64,000 nt of DNA from an uncultured Parafilimonas sp. (GCA_903882935.1 CAIRZB010000097.1:1-64000), one strand, 5' to 3'; shown: positions 36,386 to 45,318, numbered from the stretch's first letter. Made by a program: numbers and translations. Notes: generated by a model not told the origin, from the sequence alone.

Positions 36386-37212
36386 AGCTTTTGGCCCGCT
36401 AGTAAACGCTGCCCCTGGCCTTGCAGCGGGGTAAAATAAGCACTCCGGTCTCCGCTATTCGGCAGCCAACTAAACTGTGGGTATAACCCGGCAACCCTAC
36501 CCATAATTACGAGCGAGGGGCTGGTAAATTGTGCATCACGCTGTCGTAGAATAAATTCTTCCAGCGTAAACAGGTGTACATGTTGGTGCGGGGTAGTGGC
36601 TTGCTCCACCACTGCAAAAGGCATGGTTGGCTCTGCGCCTGCCTGCAACAATTTTGACACGATGCTGTGCAGCGTGCTACCCGACATATAGAATACAAGT
36701 GTATCCTCAAACTTTGCAAGCTCTTGCCAAGCCTCATTGCTGATGGCTGCCGTTTGGTAGTACGTTAGAATGCGCACCCCTGTTGAATGGTTTCTTGCGG
36801 TTAGCGGAATGCCCGCATAGGCTGCGGCACCAGACACTGCGGTGATGCCCGGCACAAGCTCATAAGGAATGTTGGCGGCTACCAACGCTGCCAACTCATC
36901 TAAAATATTGGAGAATATAGTAACATCCCCACCCTTTAAACGCACAACGCTGGCATGGCGTTTGGCCAATTTAACCAGCATTTTGTTGATCTCTTCCTGT
37001 GGCTTGGATGCACCAGACCCACCCTGTTTTCCAACGGCAATAACTTGGGTGCTGGCATTCACATATTCAGCAATTATATCTTCCCCAACCAACCTGTCAG
37101 CCACCACCACATCAGCTGATTGCAATATTTTGGCGGCCTTTACGGTTAACAAACCCGGGTCGCCAGGCCCTGCGCCAACAAAAAAAACTTTACCCGGTAA
37201 CGTTATAGCCAT
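36382..37212 (-). CDS. cobA: Uroporphyrinogen-III C-methyltransferase
   Basis: 276 residues. The SAM-binding segment VFFVGAGPGDPGLLTVKAA is near residue 10, RLKGGDVTIF is near 80, and a Pro-Gly-Ile-Thr-Ala loop is near 115. Two methylations convert uroporphyrinogen III to precorrin-2, which the downstream dehydrogenase turns into siroheme. The single-function form together with the separate 219-residue enzyme replaces a fused CysG. The start at 37212 (MAITLPGKVFFVG) is preferred over 37230. Confidence 0.95.
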   Translation of the reverse strand: MAITLPGKVFFVGAGPGDPGLLTVKAAKILQSADVVVADRLVGEDIIAEYVNASTQVIAVGKQGGSGASKPQEEINKMLVKLAKRHASVVRLKGGDVTIFSNILDELAALVAANIPYELVPGITAVSGAAAYAGIPLTARNHSTGVRILTYYQTAAISNEAWQELAKFEDTLVFYMSGSTLHSIVSKLLQAGAEPTMPFAVVEQATTPHQHVHLFTLEEFILRQRDAQFTSPSLVIMGRVAGLYPQFSWLPNSGDRSAYFTPLQGQGQRLLAGQKL

Positions 37213-37305
37213 CTTTATCCTTTTATACAACCAATAGCCCTAAGCGAATGAATATGAAAATTTATAATACTAGCATTTTTCTTGGTTTAACCGCCCATGT
37301 ACCAA

Positions 37306-38022
37306 TTATGAACGCACATGCAGCCCGCACTCCTTGTTATTTTTATCTTCCCACCACCAACGGCCGGCTCGGAAATCTTCACCCGGCTTAATAGCCCTGG
37401 TACAAGGTGCGCAACCAATGCTTACAAAACCCTTGTTGTGCAAAGTGTTGTACGGTATATGGTTTTGGTATACAAAGGATGTTAACTTATCGGTATCCCA
37501 ATCCAACACCGGGTGGAACTTTATCAGTTGATTTGACTCATCCCATTCAATTTGTGGAAGGCCCTTCCTTTCTGGGGAATGCTCGGCACGCAGGCCTGTT
37601 ATCCATAATTCGTTGCCAGCCAAAGCACGCTTTAACGGCTCAACCTTGCGGATGTAACAGCAAGATTTACGCAACTGAATAGACTCATAAAATGCATTGG
37701 GGCCGTTGGCACCAATGTATTCCTGCAAATCTTCGTGCTGCGGATAGTAGGCTTTTATATGGGTATTGTACTTTTCGTTGGTTCTGCTCCACACATAATA
37801 AGTTTCGTCAAACAGCCTGCCCGTGTCAAGCGTAAATATTTCAATGGGTATATTGTTGGCGAGTATCATGTGTGCAATGGCCTGATCTTCCCAGCTAAAG
37901 CTGGTCGAAAAAACCACCTTACCGGGAAATTCGGCGGCAAGCACTCTTAATGCCTCCACCTCAGATAGCCCACTAATTTTGTCGGGTAATCTGTTTGCAT
38001 AATATTTAAGTTCCTGTGGCAT
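37306..38022 (-). CDS. cysH: Adenylyl-sulfate (APS) reductase
   Basis: 238 residues of the PP-loop reductase family. Two cysteine pairs, SCCYIRK and GCAPCTR, are the [4Fe-4S] ligands that mark the iron-sulfur type, which usually prefers APS to PAPS. The catalytic Cys is in the C-terminal ECGLH. Converts activated sulfate plus thioredoxin thiols to sulfite. A sulfurylase (CysD/N) is not in the window. The start at 38022 (MPQELKYYANRL) is chosen; the longer frame to 38112 would overlap the leader ORF. It is first in the cluster and preceded by a Cys-rich leader. Confidence 0.93.
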   Translation of the reverse strand: MPQELKYYANRLPDKISGLSEVEALRVLAAEFPGKVVFSTSFSWEDQAIAHMILANNIPIEIFTLDTGRLFDETYYVWSRTNEKYNTHIKAYYPQHEDLQEYIGANGPNAFYESIQLRKSCCYIRKVEPLKRALAGNELWITGLRAEHSPERKGLPQIEWDESNQLIKFHPVLDWDTDKLTSFVYQNHIPYNTLHNKGFVSIGCAPCTRAIKPGEDFRAGRWWWEDKNNKECGLHVRS

Positions 38023-38208
38023 ATTTGTTTGAGTAATTTTTAGGTAAAAAGGACAATTGAAAACGTTGGTGGATTTGCTGTATGGCCGCGTTGTATTAAC
38101 AACAGCAAGCACAGCAGTTGACAGGTTTACGACAACAAGCGTTGTTTATGGAGATAGTAAACGAGGTAAAGATTTTCATTAGTCCACCAAATTAGTGGCG
38201 TAAAAGTA
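38023..38208 (-). promoter_or_regulatory. Candidate cysteine-responsive leader of cysH
   Basis: A -7-like box TACTTTTA (38201-38208 on the complement) would start a leader of roughly 170 bases that carries the Cys-rich leader ORF at 38096-38179. Four five-base segments can pair alternately: ACAAC (38141-38145 complement), GTTGT (38132-38136), GTTGT (38099-38103, in the last Cys codons) and ACAAC (38090-38094). In addition TTGGTGGA before the leader ORF (38183-38190), which includes its GGTGG ribosome site, is complementary to TCCACCAA (38066-38073) near cysH. No U-run terminator is visible, so control could be of translation, of Rho access, or of a weak terminator. Confidence 0.6.
38096..38179 (-). 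CDS. Cysteine-rich leader peptide upstream of cysH
   Basis: A 27-codon ORF, too short for usual gene calling. It starts with ATG five bases after a GGTGG ribosome-binding-site-like sequence and ends at TAA. Cys residues are at positions 15, 16, 22, 23, 25, 26 and 27; the last 12 residues are CRKPVNCCACCC. Seven cysteines in a short ORF before the first gene of a cysteine-supply pathway is the pattern of ribosome-mediated attenuators: low Cys-tRNA would stall the ribosome at the run of Cys codons and change which RNA stem forms. I am confident of the reading frame; the regulatory role is inferred. Confidence 0.7.
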   Translation of the reverse strand: MKIFTSFTISINNACCRKPVNCCACCC

Positions 38209-38342
38209 TAATAGAAATATGAGTTCACCAAAAAATTACAGGCTCATAATACAAATTTCTACTATATGAATTCCTACTAAAATGATAGGAATATAAAAAG
38301 AATGCTACCTGCAATATTCAAAATGGGTGCTATATTAGCCAT

Positions 38343-40520
38343 ATGAAGCATTTTTTCACAGGCTTGGCGTTACTGGCTGCCAGCATTAATTGGTGTATGG
38401 CACAAACTATTAAGTTAAAAAAAGGCATGGTTATCACACAGTCAGTTACCATAGCCAAAGGCAACTACACGCTTGATGCCGATACCAGTTTACAGAAGCC
38501 GTTGATAATTATTCGAGGCAAAAATATTACAGTTGATTTTAACGAAGCAGTATTGCAGGGTGCTGCCAATGCCGCATTGCCTAATCAATTTTATGGGCTG
38601 GCGGTGAGGATTGAAAAAGGTTCTTCCAACATTACCATCCTACATGCCAACATACATGGTTACAAAGTTGCCTTGCTGGCCGATAGCGTTGCAGGGCTGC
38701 AGGTATATAACAGCAACCTGAGTTACAATTACAGGCAGCAATTACACAGCAACTGGCAGCGGGAAGATGTTAGCGACTGGATGAGCTACCACCATAACGA
38801 AAACGGTGAATGGCTTCGCTATGGCGCTGGCATTTACCTAAGCAATTGCAGCCATGCAGTTATAAAAGGCAACACTATAACGGGGGGCCAATGTGGTTTG
38901 ATGATGACGAGGTGCAATGAGGCCGATGTATACAATAATAACTTTACTTTCAACTCAGGCCTGGGCATTGGTATGTACCGCAGCAGCCACAACAAGATAT
39001 ACCAAAACAACCTTGACTTTAATGTGAGGGGATACAGTGATTCAATGTATAACCGTGGGCAGGATAGCGGCGGTATACTGGTTTTTGAACAAAGCAGCGA
39101 CAATGTATTTGCTTATAATTCGGTTACGCACAGCGGCGACGGCTTTTTTCTCTGGGCCGGGCAACACACCATGGATACCGGGGAGGGCGGCTGTAATGAT
39201 AACATAATTTATAGCAACGATTTTTCCTTTGCGCCCACCAACGGTATTGAAGTTACATTTAGCAGGAATGATATTGAGAAAAATATAATTAATGACTGCG
39301 ACAATGGCATTTGGGGTGGGTATAGTTATGGTACGTATATATATGGTAACACTATACAAGGAAATAAAACTGGCATAGCCATTGAGCATGGGCAGAATAA
39401 CACCATAACTTTTAACCGGTTTGCCAATAATAAAACCGCCATTAAACTATGGTCCAGGGTAACCCAGCCTGCCGATTGGGGTTATGCAAAATACCGCGAC
39501 ACCCAAAGCAAAAATTACAAGATTTACTCGAATGAGTTTACTGGAGAAAATATTGTATATGATGTAATGGGCACTGACAGTGTTTGGTTTGGCGGAAACC
39601 ACAAATATGCCAGCAAACAAATATTTAAAACCGGGGAAAGATTAACCCGGTTAGACACCAGCAAAGAAAACGGTTATGTTGATTTTACAGCAGACGGGAT
39701 TTCTGCTGCAGAAAAAGTTGTATCAACATTGCCGCGTACAGCATTTAACACAATGCACTACCCTGCGGGCCGCGGACAGATGCGTATAACCGAATGGGGG
39801 TCTTACAATTTTGCTTATCCCCTATTATGGCTGAAAAAAGTTGATAGTGCCGGATTATATCACTTTGAAGTGCTGCACCCAAATGGCGTATGGAACATAA
39901 AATCCACAAAAGGGCTTACGATAGTGTGTCAATATCAAGACACTATTTTGGCAAAAGCTGATTCTTCGATTCAACAAAGAGGTATACAACTAACTTACAA
40001 AGGCGGTTCTTTTAATGATGAATTGGGCCGACGGCACGCATCTGGCACGCCTTATACCTTCAGCTATGATGAATTTGATACGCACGCCGAATGGAAAATT
40101 CAATATTACAAGTGGGATACATTACACAACCCCAACAAAGACTATGGCACCTTCCTGCAAAGCTTACAGATGCCCTTTTATACAACCCAAACCAAAAAAT
40201 TGGACTATACTTGGTGGGGGGCTGTAGGCAAAGGCTTGCCAGCCGACTCGTTTGCAACGGTTGCTGAAAGTGTGATGGAACTACCCGAAAACAATTATGC
40301 AATAAGTATTACAGCATACGACATGGTAAAACTTTTTATTGATGGAAAACCTGTAATTGATGCGTGGGACGCATCCAACTCCAATCTGGACGAGAATACA
40401 AACCACAAAACGCATGTTGCACTAAGGGGCGGCAAACATACCTTTAAAATAATACAGGCCGCCAACAGCGGATTGGCCGCATTGATGTTTTATATTAAAC
40501 CGGAGAAATTTGACAAATAG
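38343..40520 (+). CDS. Secreted right-handed beta-helix protein
   Basis: 725 residues: signal peptide (about 1-20, INWCMAQ), then a parallel beta-helix region (about 60-420) with the repeating pattern of NosD-like proteins. Examples are YNNNFTFN, IYQNNLDFNV, YGNTIQGNK and the frequent NTI/NNF turns. The C-terminal 110 residues (from about WWGAVGKGLP) form a PA14- or carbohydrate-binding-like beta domain, with FIDGKPVIDAWD. The function may be polysaccharide binding or cleavage; no catalytic residues can be assigned. No operon partner. Confidence 0.75.
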   Translation: MKHFFTGLALLAASINWCMAQTIKLKKGMVITQSVTIAKGNYTLDADTSLQKPLIIIRGKNITVDFNEAVLQGAANAALPNQFYGLAVRIEKGSSNITILHANIHGYKVALLADSVAGLQVYNSNLSYNYRQQLHSNWQREDVSDWMSYHHNENGEWLRYGAGIYLSNCSHAVIKGNTITGGQCGLMMTRCNEADVYNNNFTFNSGLGIGMYRSSHNKIYQNNLDFNVRGYSDSMYNRGQDSGGILVFEQSSDNVFAYNSVTHSGDGFFLWAGQHTMDTGEGGCNDNIIYSNDFSFAPTNGIEVTFSRNDIEKNIINDCDNGIWGGYSYGTYIYGNTIQGNKTGIAIEHGQNNTITFNRFANNKTAIKLWSRVTQPADWGYAKYRDTQSKNYKIYSNEFTGENIVYDVMGTDSVWFGGNHKYASKQIFKTGERLTRLDTSKENGYVDFTADGISAAEKVVSTLPRTAFNTMHYPAGRGQMRITEWGSYNFAYPLLWLKKVDSAGLYHFEVLHPNGVWNIKSTKGLTIVCQYQDTILAKADSSIQQRGIQLTYKGGSFNDELGRRHASGTPYTFSYDEFDTHAEWKIQYYKWDTLHNPNKDYGTFLQSLQMPFYTTQTKKLDYTWWGAVGKGLPADSFATVAESVMELPENNYAISITAYDMVKLFIDGKPVIDAWDASNSNLDENTNHKTHVALRGGKHTFKIIQAANSGLAALMFYIKPEKFDK

Positions 40521-40528
40521 TTTTTTGA

Positions 40529-41116
40529 TTATTCAAACGTCGAACTCCGCAAGATATCAAGCATTTCTTCGCCAATTTTTTCGTCGGCGAATGCCATGGT
40601 AACGAGTATTCCGAAGTTTTTATACACTGTGCTGTACAAGCGGGCACGGTATAACTCACGCGTTGGTGTGGCAGCAAAAATTTCCCGTGTTGCAAAAATA
40701 ATATTGTCTTTTTGCCGTACTCCACTCTCCGTGTGTATGGTTACATGGGCAAATTGTCTGTAACGGTACTGGTATAATTTCTGTAGGTTGTTAAACAAAT
40801 CGTCATTTTGGTCTTTCCATTCATGCTCAGGCAATTCATTAAGCTTAGCGATGCTACAGCTGATTGTATTACGTACCTGATAATGCGCCGTAAAAAACAG
40901 GTGCCTTTTGGGATATTGTACTTTTCTTTCAAGTATCATATCAAGCACCTTTTCTGTTTTTTTACTCCGCTTTGCGATTTGCTTTTCCGACAGTATTTCA
41001 AATTTTTTGGGTAGGGTTAGTTTCCAGCCGGTGTCAGCAAAGCATAGGGTTTTATCCTTTCCAAATCGGAACAATTGTTTAAATAATATCAAAGGGTAAT
41101 GAAAGTAACCTGCCAT
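40529..41116 (-). CDS. Hypothetical protein, small beta-domain type
   Basis: 195 residues. Residues 25-40 (FADTGWKLTLPKKFEIL) and the later FAHVTIHTESG and FATREIF segments suggest a compact alpha/beta domain of the PsbP/DUF1795-like kind. I do not recognise the family with certainty. No signal peptide; the N-terminus has a mildly hydrophobic stretch (FHYPLILFKQLF). It overlaps no other gene and lies 8 bases from the beta-helix gene, with which it is convergent. Confidence 0.6.
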   Translation of the reverse strand: MAGYFHYPLILFKQLFRFGKDKTLCFADTGWKLTLPKKFEILSEKQIAKRSKKTEKVLDMILERKVQYPKRHLFFTAHYQVRNTISCSIAKLNELPEHEWKDQNDDLFNNLQKLYQYRYRQFAHVTIHTESGVRQKDNIIFATREIFAATPTRELYRARLYSTVYKNFGILVTMAFADEKIGEEMLDILRSSTFE

Positions 41117-41185
41117 ACATTATTTTTAATAAGGGTGCATAGTACCAAAATTTGGTGTGCAACGAAGCATCCAGAGAAACCCTTT

Positions 41186-42082
41186 TTATGGAGTATCATG
41201 CGATTTTTGTACCACCGCGCCTATCTCTTTCAGTTCCAACAATTGCTGCTTAATAGCTTCAAACTTCGTCCAGGGAATAAAATGGTTCTCCCCTTTCAGC
41301 CAAATTAATTGCACATTTTTGGCATGGGTTAAATGCGACTGTGAGAACAAGGCGTTGGGTGGCGGCACCAGCTGGTCGCTGTCGCCGTGCATTAAAACAA
41401 CGTTACAAGTAACGTTGGGAAAATCGTTCTTAAGGTCGTACACGTCCTTTTTAAACATCAGCAACTCGGTGTTGCTCGGCCGCATGGCCCCAGGAATCAA
41501 ATAGCGTAATGGTATGATGTTTAACACATGCCGCCACGTTTCCGGTTCTTCTTGGGCGGGGTCTACCGAGCCGGCCAGCACTATTATATTCTTTATAGGC
41601 AAATCGGCGTTTTCAGCGGCCAGCTTTATCACCATTGGGCCGCCGAGGCTATGGCCAACCAAGGCCATCGGTTTACCGTTGCTAATACTGTGCAATACCC
41701 CACTTAGCAAAGCACCCTGGTCTTTAAAATTAAGAGCTTTCCCAAAATCACTATAGCCAAAACCGGGGCGGTCAACGCTTACCAGTCTGTAGTGTTGTAA
41801 AAGGTCTTTATTTTGTAAGTATTTTTCAAACGCATCCCAACTGCCGGGCGAGCCGTGGATGAACACGATGGTAGGCAATGTGTCAGTACCTGCAACTACG
41901 TAATGCATGGTGCGTTTGCCAACTGCCAAGTAAACAGGCTTGAATGGTATACCAAGTTTGCTAAAAGCAACATCAGCATCTTTATCGCTTGTTCTAAAAT
42001 ACATGGCAAACTGCGCAGTTACAAGCAATACGAGCGACAAGGCTGCCAGTAGCAGCAGAGAACGGCGGACCCACTTTTTCAA
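41186..42082 (-). CDS. Membrane-anchored alpha/beta hydrolase
   Basis: 298 residues: N-terminal membrane anchor (residues 9-27) and an alpha/beta-hydrolase core. The oxyanion-type HGSPGSWDAF is near residue 75, the nucleophile Ser in GHSLGGP near 145, the Asp in MHGDSDQLVPPP near 230, and the His in GENHFIPW near 262. Substrate unknown; esterase or lipase-like activity in the periplasm or at the membrane is likely. Confidence 0.88.
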   Translation of the reverse strand: MKKWVRRSLLLLAALSLVLLVTAQFAMYFRTSDKDADVAFSKLGIPFKPVYLAVGKRTMHYVVAGTDTLPTIVFIHGSPGSWDAFEKYLQNKDLLQHYRLVSVDRPGFGYSDFGKALNFKDQGALLSGVLHSISNGKPMALVGHSLGGPMVIKLAAENADLPIKNIIVLAGSVDPAQEEPETWRHVLNIIPLRYLIPGAMRPSNTELLMFKKDVYDLKNDFPNVTCNVVLMHGDSDQLVPPPNALFSQSHLTHAKNVQLIWLKGENHFIPWTKFEAIKQQLLELKEIGAVVQKSHDTP

Positions 42083-42158
42083 AATACGGTTGTTTAATTG
42101 TATGATAAATAAGAAAGATTCATGCCAATAGCGGCAGTATTACCGAACACTGCCCTGT

Positions 42159-42776
42159 TTATAAGCGCTCTGCTTTCAAGTAATCAGCAATACTAAAAGT
42201 TGCGCCATCAATAAGAGGCAAGGTTTCAGACCAATCGTACCACTGCCAATTGTTAGCCGATGTTGCAATAAGTACGCGCTGGCTTTGGGTAAAAATCCAT
42301 ATAATTTTAACCGTTCCAAAGGCAAGTAGTTTATTTATTTTCTCTTCTAAGTAAATAATAGCAGCCTCATCCTCAAGGTCTGCAGCTATGTCTACTTCAA
42401 TGTGTAATACAGCCGGTACCGCTGCATATTTCACAGAGATGGCAGCGCCTTGGGGCAAATACTTTTTATTGAGAAGCAAAACGGCACCAGATAATTTATT
42501 ATGGCGGTCAAGATGCAAACCAGGCTCGTTGGTGGCAATGCTATATTTTGACCTGCTGGCCATGTTAAACAGAATTTCAAGCAGGTATTCGATAATTTTC
42601 CATTGGTACAAGCTACTGCCCACAATTTCGTCCGGGGTTCTATTATTGGCCATTACATCAAGGAAGCCTTTGTAATAATAGTGCTTACCATCCAATATTT
42701 CGTATACCAGATGGTGTGGCACATTCGCATGCCGCTTTTTTCTCTGGAATATTTTGGGTGTATCTAAGGCTACCAT
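42159..42776 (-). CDS. Uma2-family-like putative nuclease
   Basis: 205 residues. The segment VLHIEVDIAADLEDEAAIIYLEEKINKLLAFGTVKIIWIF resembles the core of the Uma2/DUF820 PD-(D/E)XK family (Glu...Tyr-x2-Glu-Lys-Ile...Gly-Val...Trp). An N-terminal YEILDGKHYYYKG segment also fits. Nuclease activity is unproven for most members. Stands alone on the minus strand. Confidence 0.55.
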   Translation of the reverse strand: MVALDTPKIFQRKKRHANVPHHLVYEILDGKHYYYKGFLDVMANNRTPDEIVGSSLYQWKIIEYLLEILFNMASRSKYSIATNEPGLHLDRHNKLSGAVLLLNKKYLPQGAAISVKYAAVPAVLHIEVDIAADLEDEAAIIYLEEKINKLLAFGTVKIIWIFTQSQRVLIATSANNWQWYDWSETLPLIDGATFSIADYLKAERL

Positions 42777-42899
42777 CCAACAATAAATTTACCAAATTTA
42801 AGATGATTGGCTTACACCATCAAAATTAAACAGTAGTATACAACAAGGTTGGCTCTGCGGGGGTATAACCGTTAACCCTTACCCAATATTTTAACCCAA

Positions 42900-43403
42900 C
42901 TAATTGTTAACCACTGTTTTAAAGGAATAATTACGCTGGGCTACATAACTGTAAATGATTACAATAACTGCCGTAGCCACTTTTGCCGGTGTGTTGTACA
43001 TATGAACCACTTGCACAAAAAATTTAAGACAGATATAATTGAGCAGCAGGTTGCCGATAATTACCACCAAATACCTAAATACCTGTACACGCCTGTGCAG
43101 GGTAGACTCCTGAAAAACCACATAACGGCTAAGGTAGAAGCCAACGGGAAAGGCGATCCAGATGGCGAAAAGGTAGTCGGGGGCAATTTCGCCAGACAGC
43201 GTGATAAACCCAAGATGTACGTTTTGCTTATGGAATATAAAGTTGTTGCCCACAAAATATAGGAAGATGCTAAAAACGGTGTTAAAGCCGCCGCAGGCTG
43301 CATAACGAAAGGTGGTTAAGGGCATTATTCTTTTAAACAAGGGGTAGAAAAAATCAATAAAATCTAGTATTACCCTACGCGTTAAATTGTGTACAGATCT
43401 CAT
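42900..43403 (-). CDS. GtrA-family membrane protein
   Basis: 167 residues with four membrane helices. The segments FRYAACGGFNTVFSIFLYF, FPVGFYLSRYVVFQES and YVAQRNYSFK match the GtrA family (polyprenyl-phosphate-glucose translocation or cell-envelope sugar handling). The start at 43403 (MRSVHNLTRR) is preferred over 43424. It is divergent from argS; a heptamer array lies in the gap. Confidence 0.85.
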   Translation of the reverse strand: MRSVHNLTRRVILDFIDFFYPLFKRIMPLTTFRYAACGGFNTVFSIFLYFVGNNFIFHKQNVHLGFITLSGEIAPDYLFAIWIAFPVGFYLSRYVVFQESTLHRRVQVFRYLVVIIGNLLLNYICLKFFVQVVHMYNTPAKVATAVIVIIYSYVAQRNYSFKTVVNN

Positions 43404-43425
43404 ATTGTGGCGGCAAATGTACAAT

Positions 43426-43474
43426 AGTTTGCAGTTTTTAGTTTGCGGTTTTCGGCCGGTAGTTTGTAGTTTTG
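43426..43474. repeat. Heptameric tandem repeat (AGTTTGC type)
   Basis: Seven exact 7-base units: AGTTTGC, AGTTTTT, AGTTTGC, GGTTTTC, GGCCGGT, AGTTTGT, AGTTTTG. Between the divergent GtrA and argS start codons, where it may affect both promoters. Confidence 0.8.
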
Positions 43475-43521
43475 GCGCATATTGTTGTAAAATCGGCCAA
43501 ATAACATAAATTAAGGGTTAA

Positions 43522-45318
43522 ATGAGCATTGTTGCCCAAATAAAGAAAGCAGCGGCAGGCGCCATTGCGGCATTGTATAATGTAAATGTTGAGGAGAAAC
43601 TAATACAGGTTAACGCCACCAACCCGGGTTTTGACGGGGATTACGCGGTGGTATTATTTGGGTTTATCAAGCAATTAAAAAAATCGCCAGATGTGCTGGG
43701 CAACGAGATAGGCAATTATTTGCTGCAAAACAACCCGGCATTATTTACTTCGTTTAACCTTGTAAAAGGCTTTTTAAACCTTGTGGTGGCTGATGCTTAC
43801 TGGGCTGGCTTTTTGCTATCCAACTACGCCGACCCCCTTTTTGGCAAAAGCGCACCCAACGGTAAAAAGGTAATGGTGGAGTACTCCTCCCCCAACACCA
43901 ACAAACCACTACACCTTGGCCACTTGCGCAACAATTTTTTAGGGTGGAGCACAGCGGCCATTTTACAGGCCAACGGCTATGATGTTATAAAATCGTGCAT
44001 TGTGAATGACCGTGGCATACATATTTGCAAAAGCATGATTGCTTGGCAGTTGTTTGCCAACGGAGCCACCCCTGCCAGCACGGGGATGAAAGGCGACCAT
44101 TTTGTGGGCGATTACTATGTAAAATACAATGACGAATATAAAAAGCAGGTTGAATTGCTTACCCAAAGCGGCATAGCCAAAGAAGTTGCCGAAAAGGAAG
44201 CCGCCATTTTAAAGGCGGCCCAGCAAATGCTATTGGATTGGGAAGCTGGCGACCCGGAAGTTGTAGAGCTATGGAAAACGATGAACGGGTGGGTGTACGC
44301 GGGCTTTGATGTTACCTACAAAAAAATAGGCAGTGATTTTGACCGCACCTATTATGAGAGCGAAACCTACCTGCTGGGCAAGGGGTTGGTAGAAAAAGGC
44401 TTGCAAAAAGGTGTTTTTTATAGAAAAGAAGACGGCAGCGTGTGGATTGACCTTACTGCGGACGGATTGGATGAAAAACTGGTGATGCGCAAAGACGGCA
44501 CCAGTGTTTATATTACACAAGACATTGGCTTGGCTGTAAATAAATACGAAGAGTATGCTTACGACCAGAGCATATACGTGGTTGGTGATGAACAAATATA
44601 CCATTTTAAGGTTTTGAAGCTTATTTGCCAAAAGTTGGGCCTGCCCTCTGCCGACGGCATATACCACTTAAGCTACGGTATGGTGGAACTGCCCACCGGC
44701 AAAATGAAGAGCAGGGAAGGCACCGTGGTAGACGCCGATGATATTATTGGCGAAATGGAGGCCATCGCCCGCCAAAAAACAGAAGAGCTTGGCAAAGTGA
44801 AAGATTTTACGGAGGATGAATTAGCCGAGCTATACAGCACTATAGGGCTGGGTGCCCTAAAGTTTTTTCTGCTGCGTGTTGACCCGAAAAAGAAGATGGT
44901 ATTTAACCCCGAGGAAAGTATTGATTTTCATGGGTTTACAGGGCCATTTGTGCAATATACACACGCACGCATTAAAAGTATTTTAAGAAAGCTGGGTACC
45001 AATACAGTTAACTTTTTTGATTACACTGATGCTATTGCAAACGGAGCTTTATTGCCGCTTGAAAAAGCCCTGATAACGCAACTTGAACAATTTTCAGTGG
45101 TTTTGGCCGACTGTGCAGAGGTGCAAGACCCCTCCAAATTGGCCATTTACGCATTTAACTTGGCAAAAACCTTTAACTCATTTTACACAGAGCACTCCAT
45201 TGTGGGGGCTGAATCGGAAGTAAAAAAAGCCTTACGTCTGCAATTGGCACAGCTTACTGCGCAAACCCTTAAAACGGGCATGGAATTGTTGGGCATACAT
45301 GTTCCGGAAAGAATGTAG
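43522..45318 (+). CDS. argS: Arginyl-tRNA synthetase
   Basis: 598 residues. Class I synthetase: an N-terminal Arg-tRNA-synthetase additional domain (about 1-85), the HIGH-like motif HLGH at 131-134, a KMSKS-like loop (KMKSREGTVV, near residue 400), and the C-terminal DALR anticodon-binding domain. Charges tRNA(Arg) with arginine. Start at the ATG of MSIVAQIKKA. No regulatory leader was seen. Confidence 0.96.
   Translation: MSIVAQIKKAAAGAIAALYNVNVEEKLIQVNATNPGFDGDYAVVLFGFIKQLKKSPDVLGNEIGNYLLQNNPALFTSFNLVKGFLNLVVADAYWAGFLLSNYADPLFGKSAPNGKKVMVEYSSPNTNKPLHLGHLRNNFLGWSTAAILQANGYDVIKSCIVNDRGIHICKSMIAWQLFANGATPASTGMKGDHFVGDYYVKYNDEYKKQVELLTQSGIAKEVAEKEAAILKAAQQMLLDWEAGDPEVVELWKTMNGWVYAGFDVTYKKIGSDFDRTYYESETYLLGKGLVEKGLQKGVFYRKEDGSVWIDLTADGLDEKLVMRKDGTSVYITQDIGLAVNKYEEYAYDQSIYVVGDEQIYHFKVLKLICQKLGLPSADGIYHLSYGMVELPTGKMKSREGTVVDADDIIGEMEAIARQKTEELGKVKDFTEDELAELYSTIGLGALKFFLLRVDPKKKMVFNPEESIDFHGFTGPFVQYTHARIKSILRKLGTNTVNFFDYTDAIANGALLPLEKALITQLEQFSVVLADCAEVQDPSKLAIYAFNLAKTFNSFYTEHSIVGAESEVKKALRLQLAQLTAQTLKTGMELLGIHVPERM

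Noticed and set aside
38113-38342. SAM riboswitch upstream of cysH
   Set aside because: The leader has short hairpins and a Cys-rich ORF but none of the conserved four-helix core of SAM-I type riboswitches was seen.
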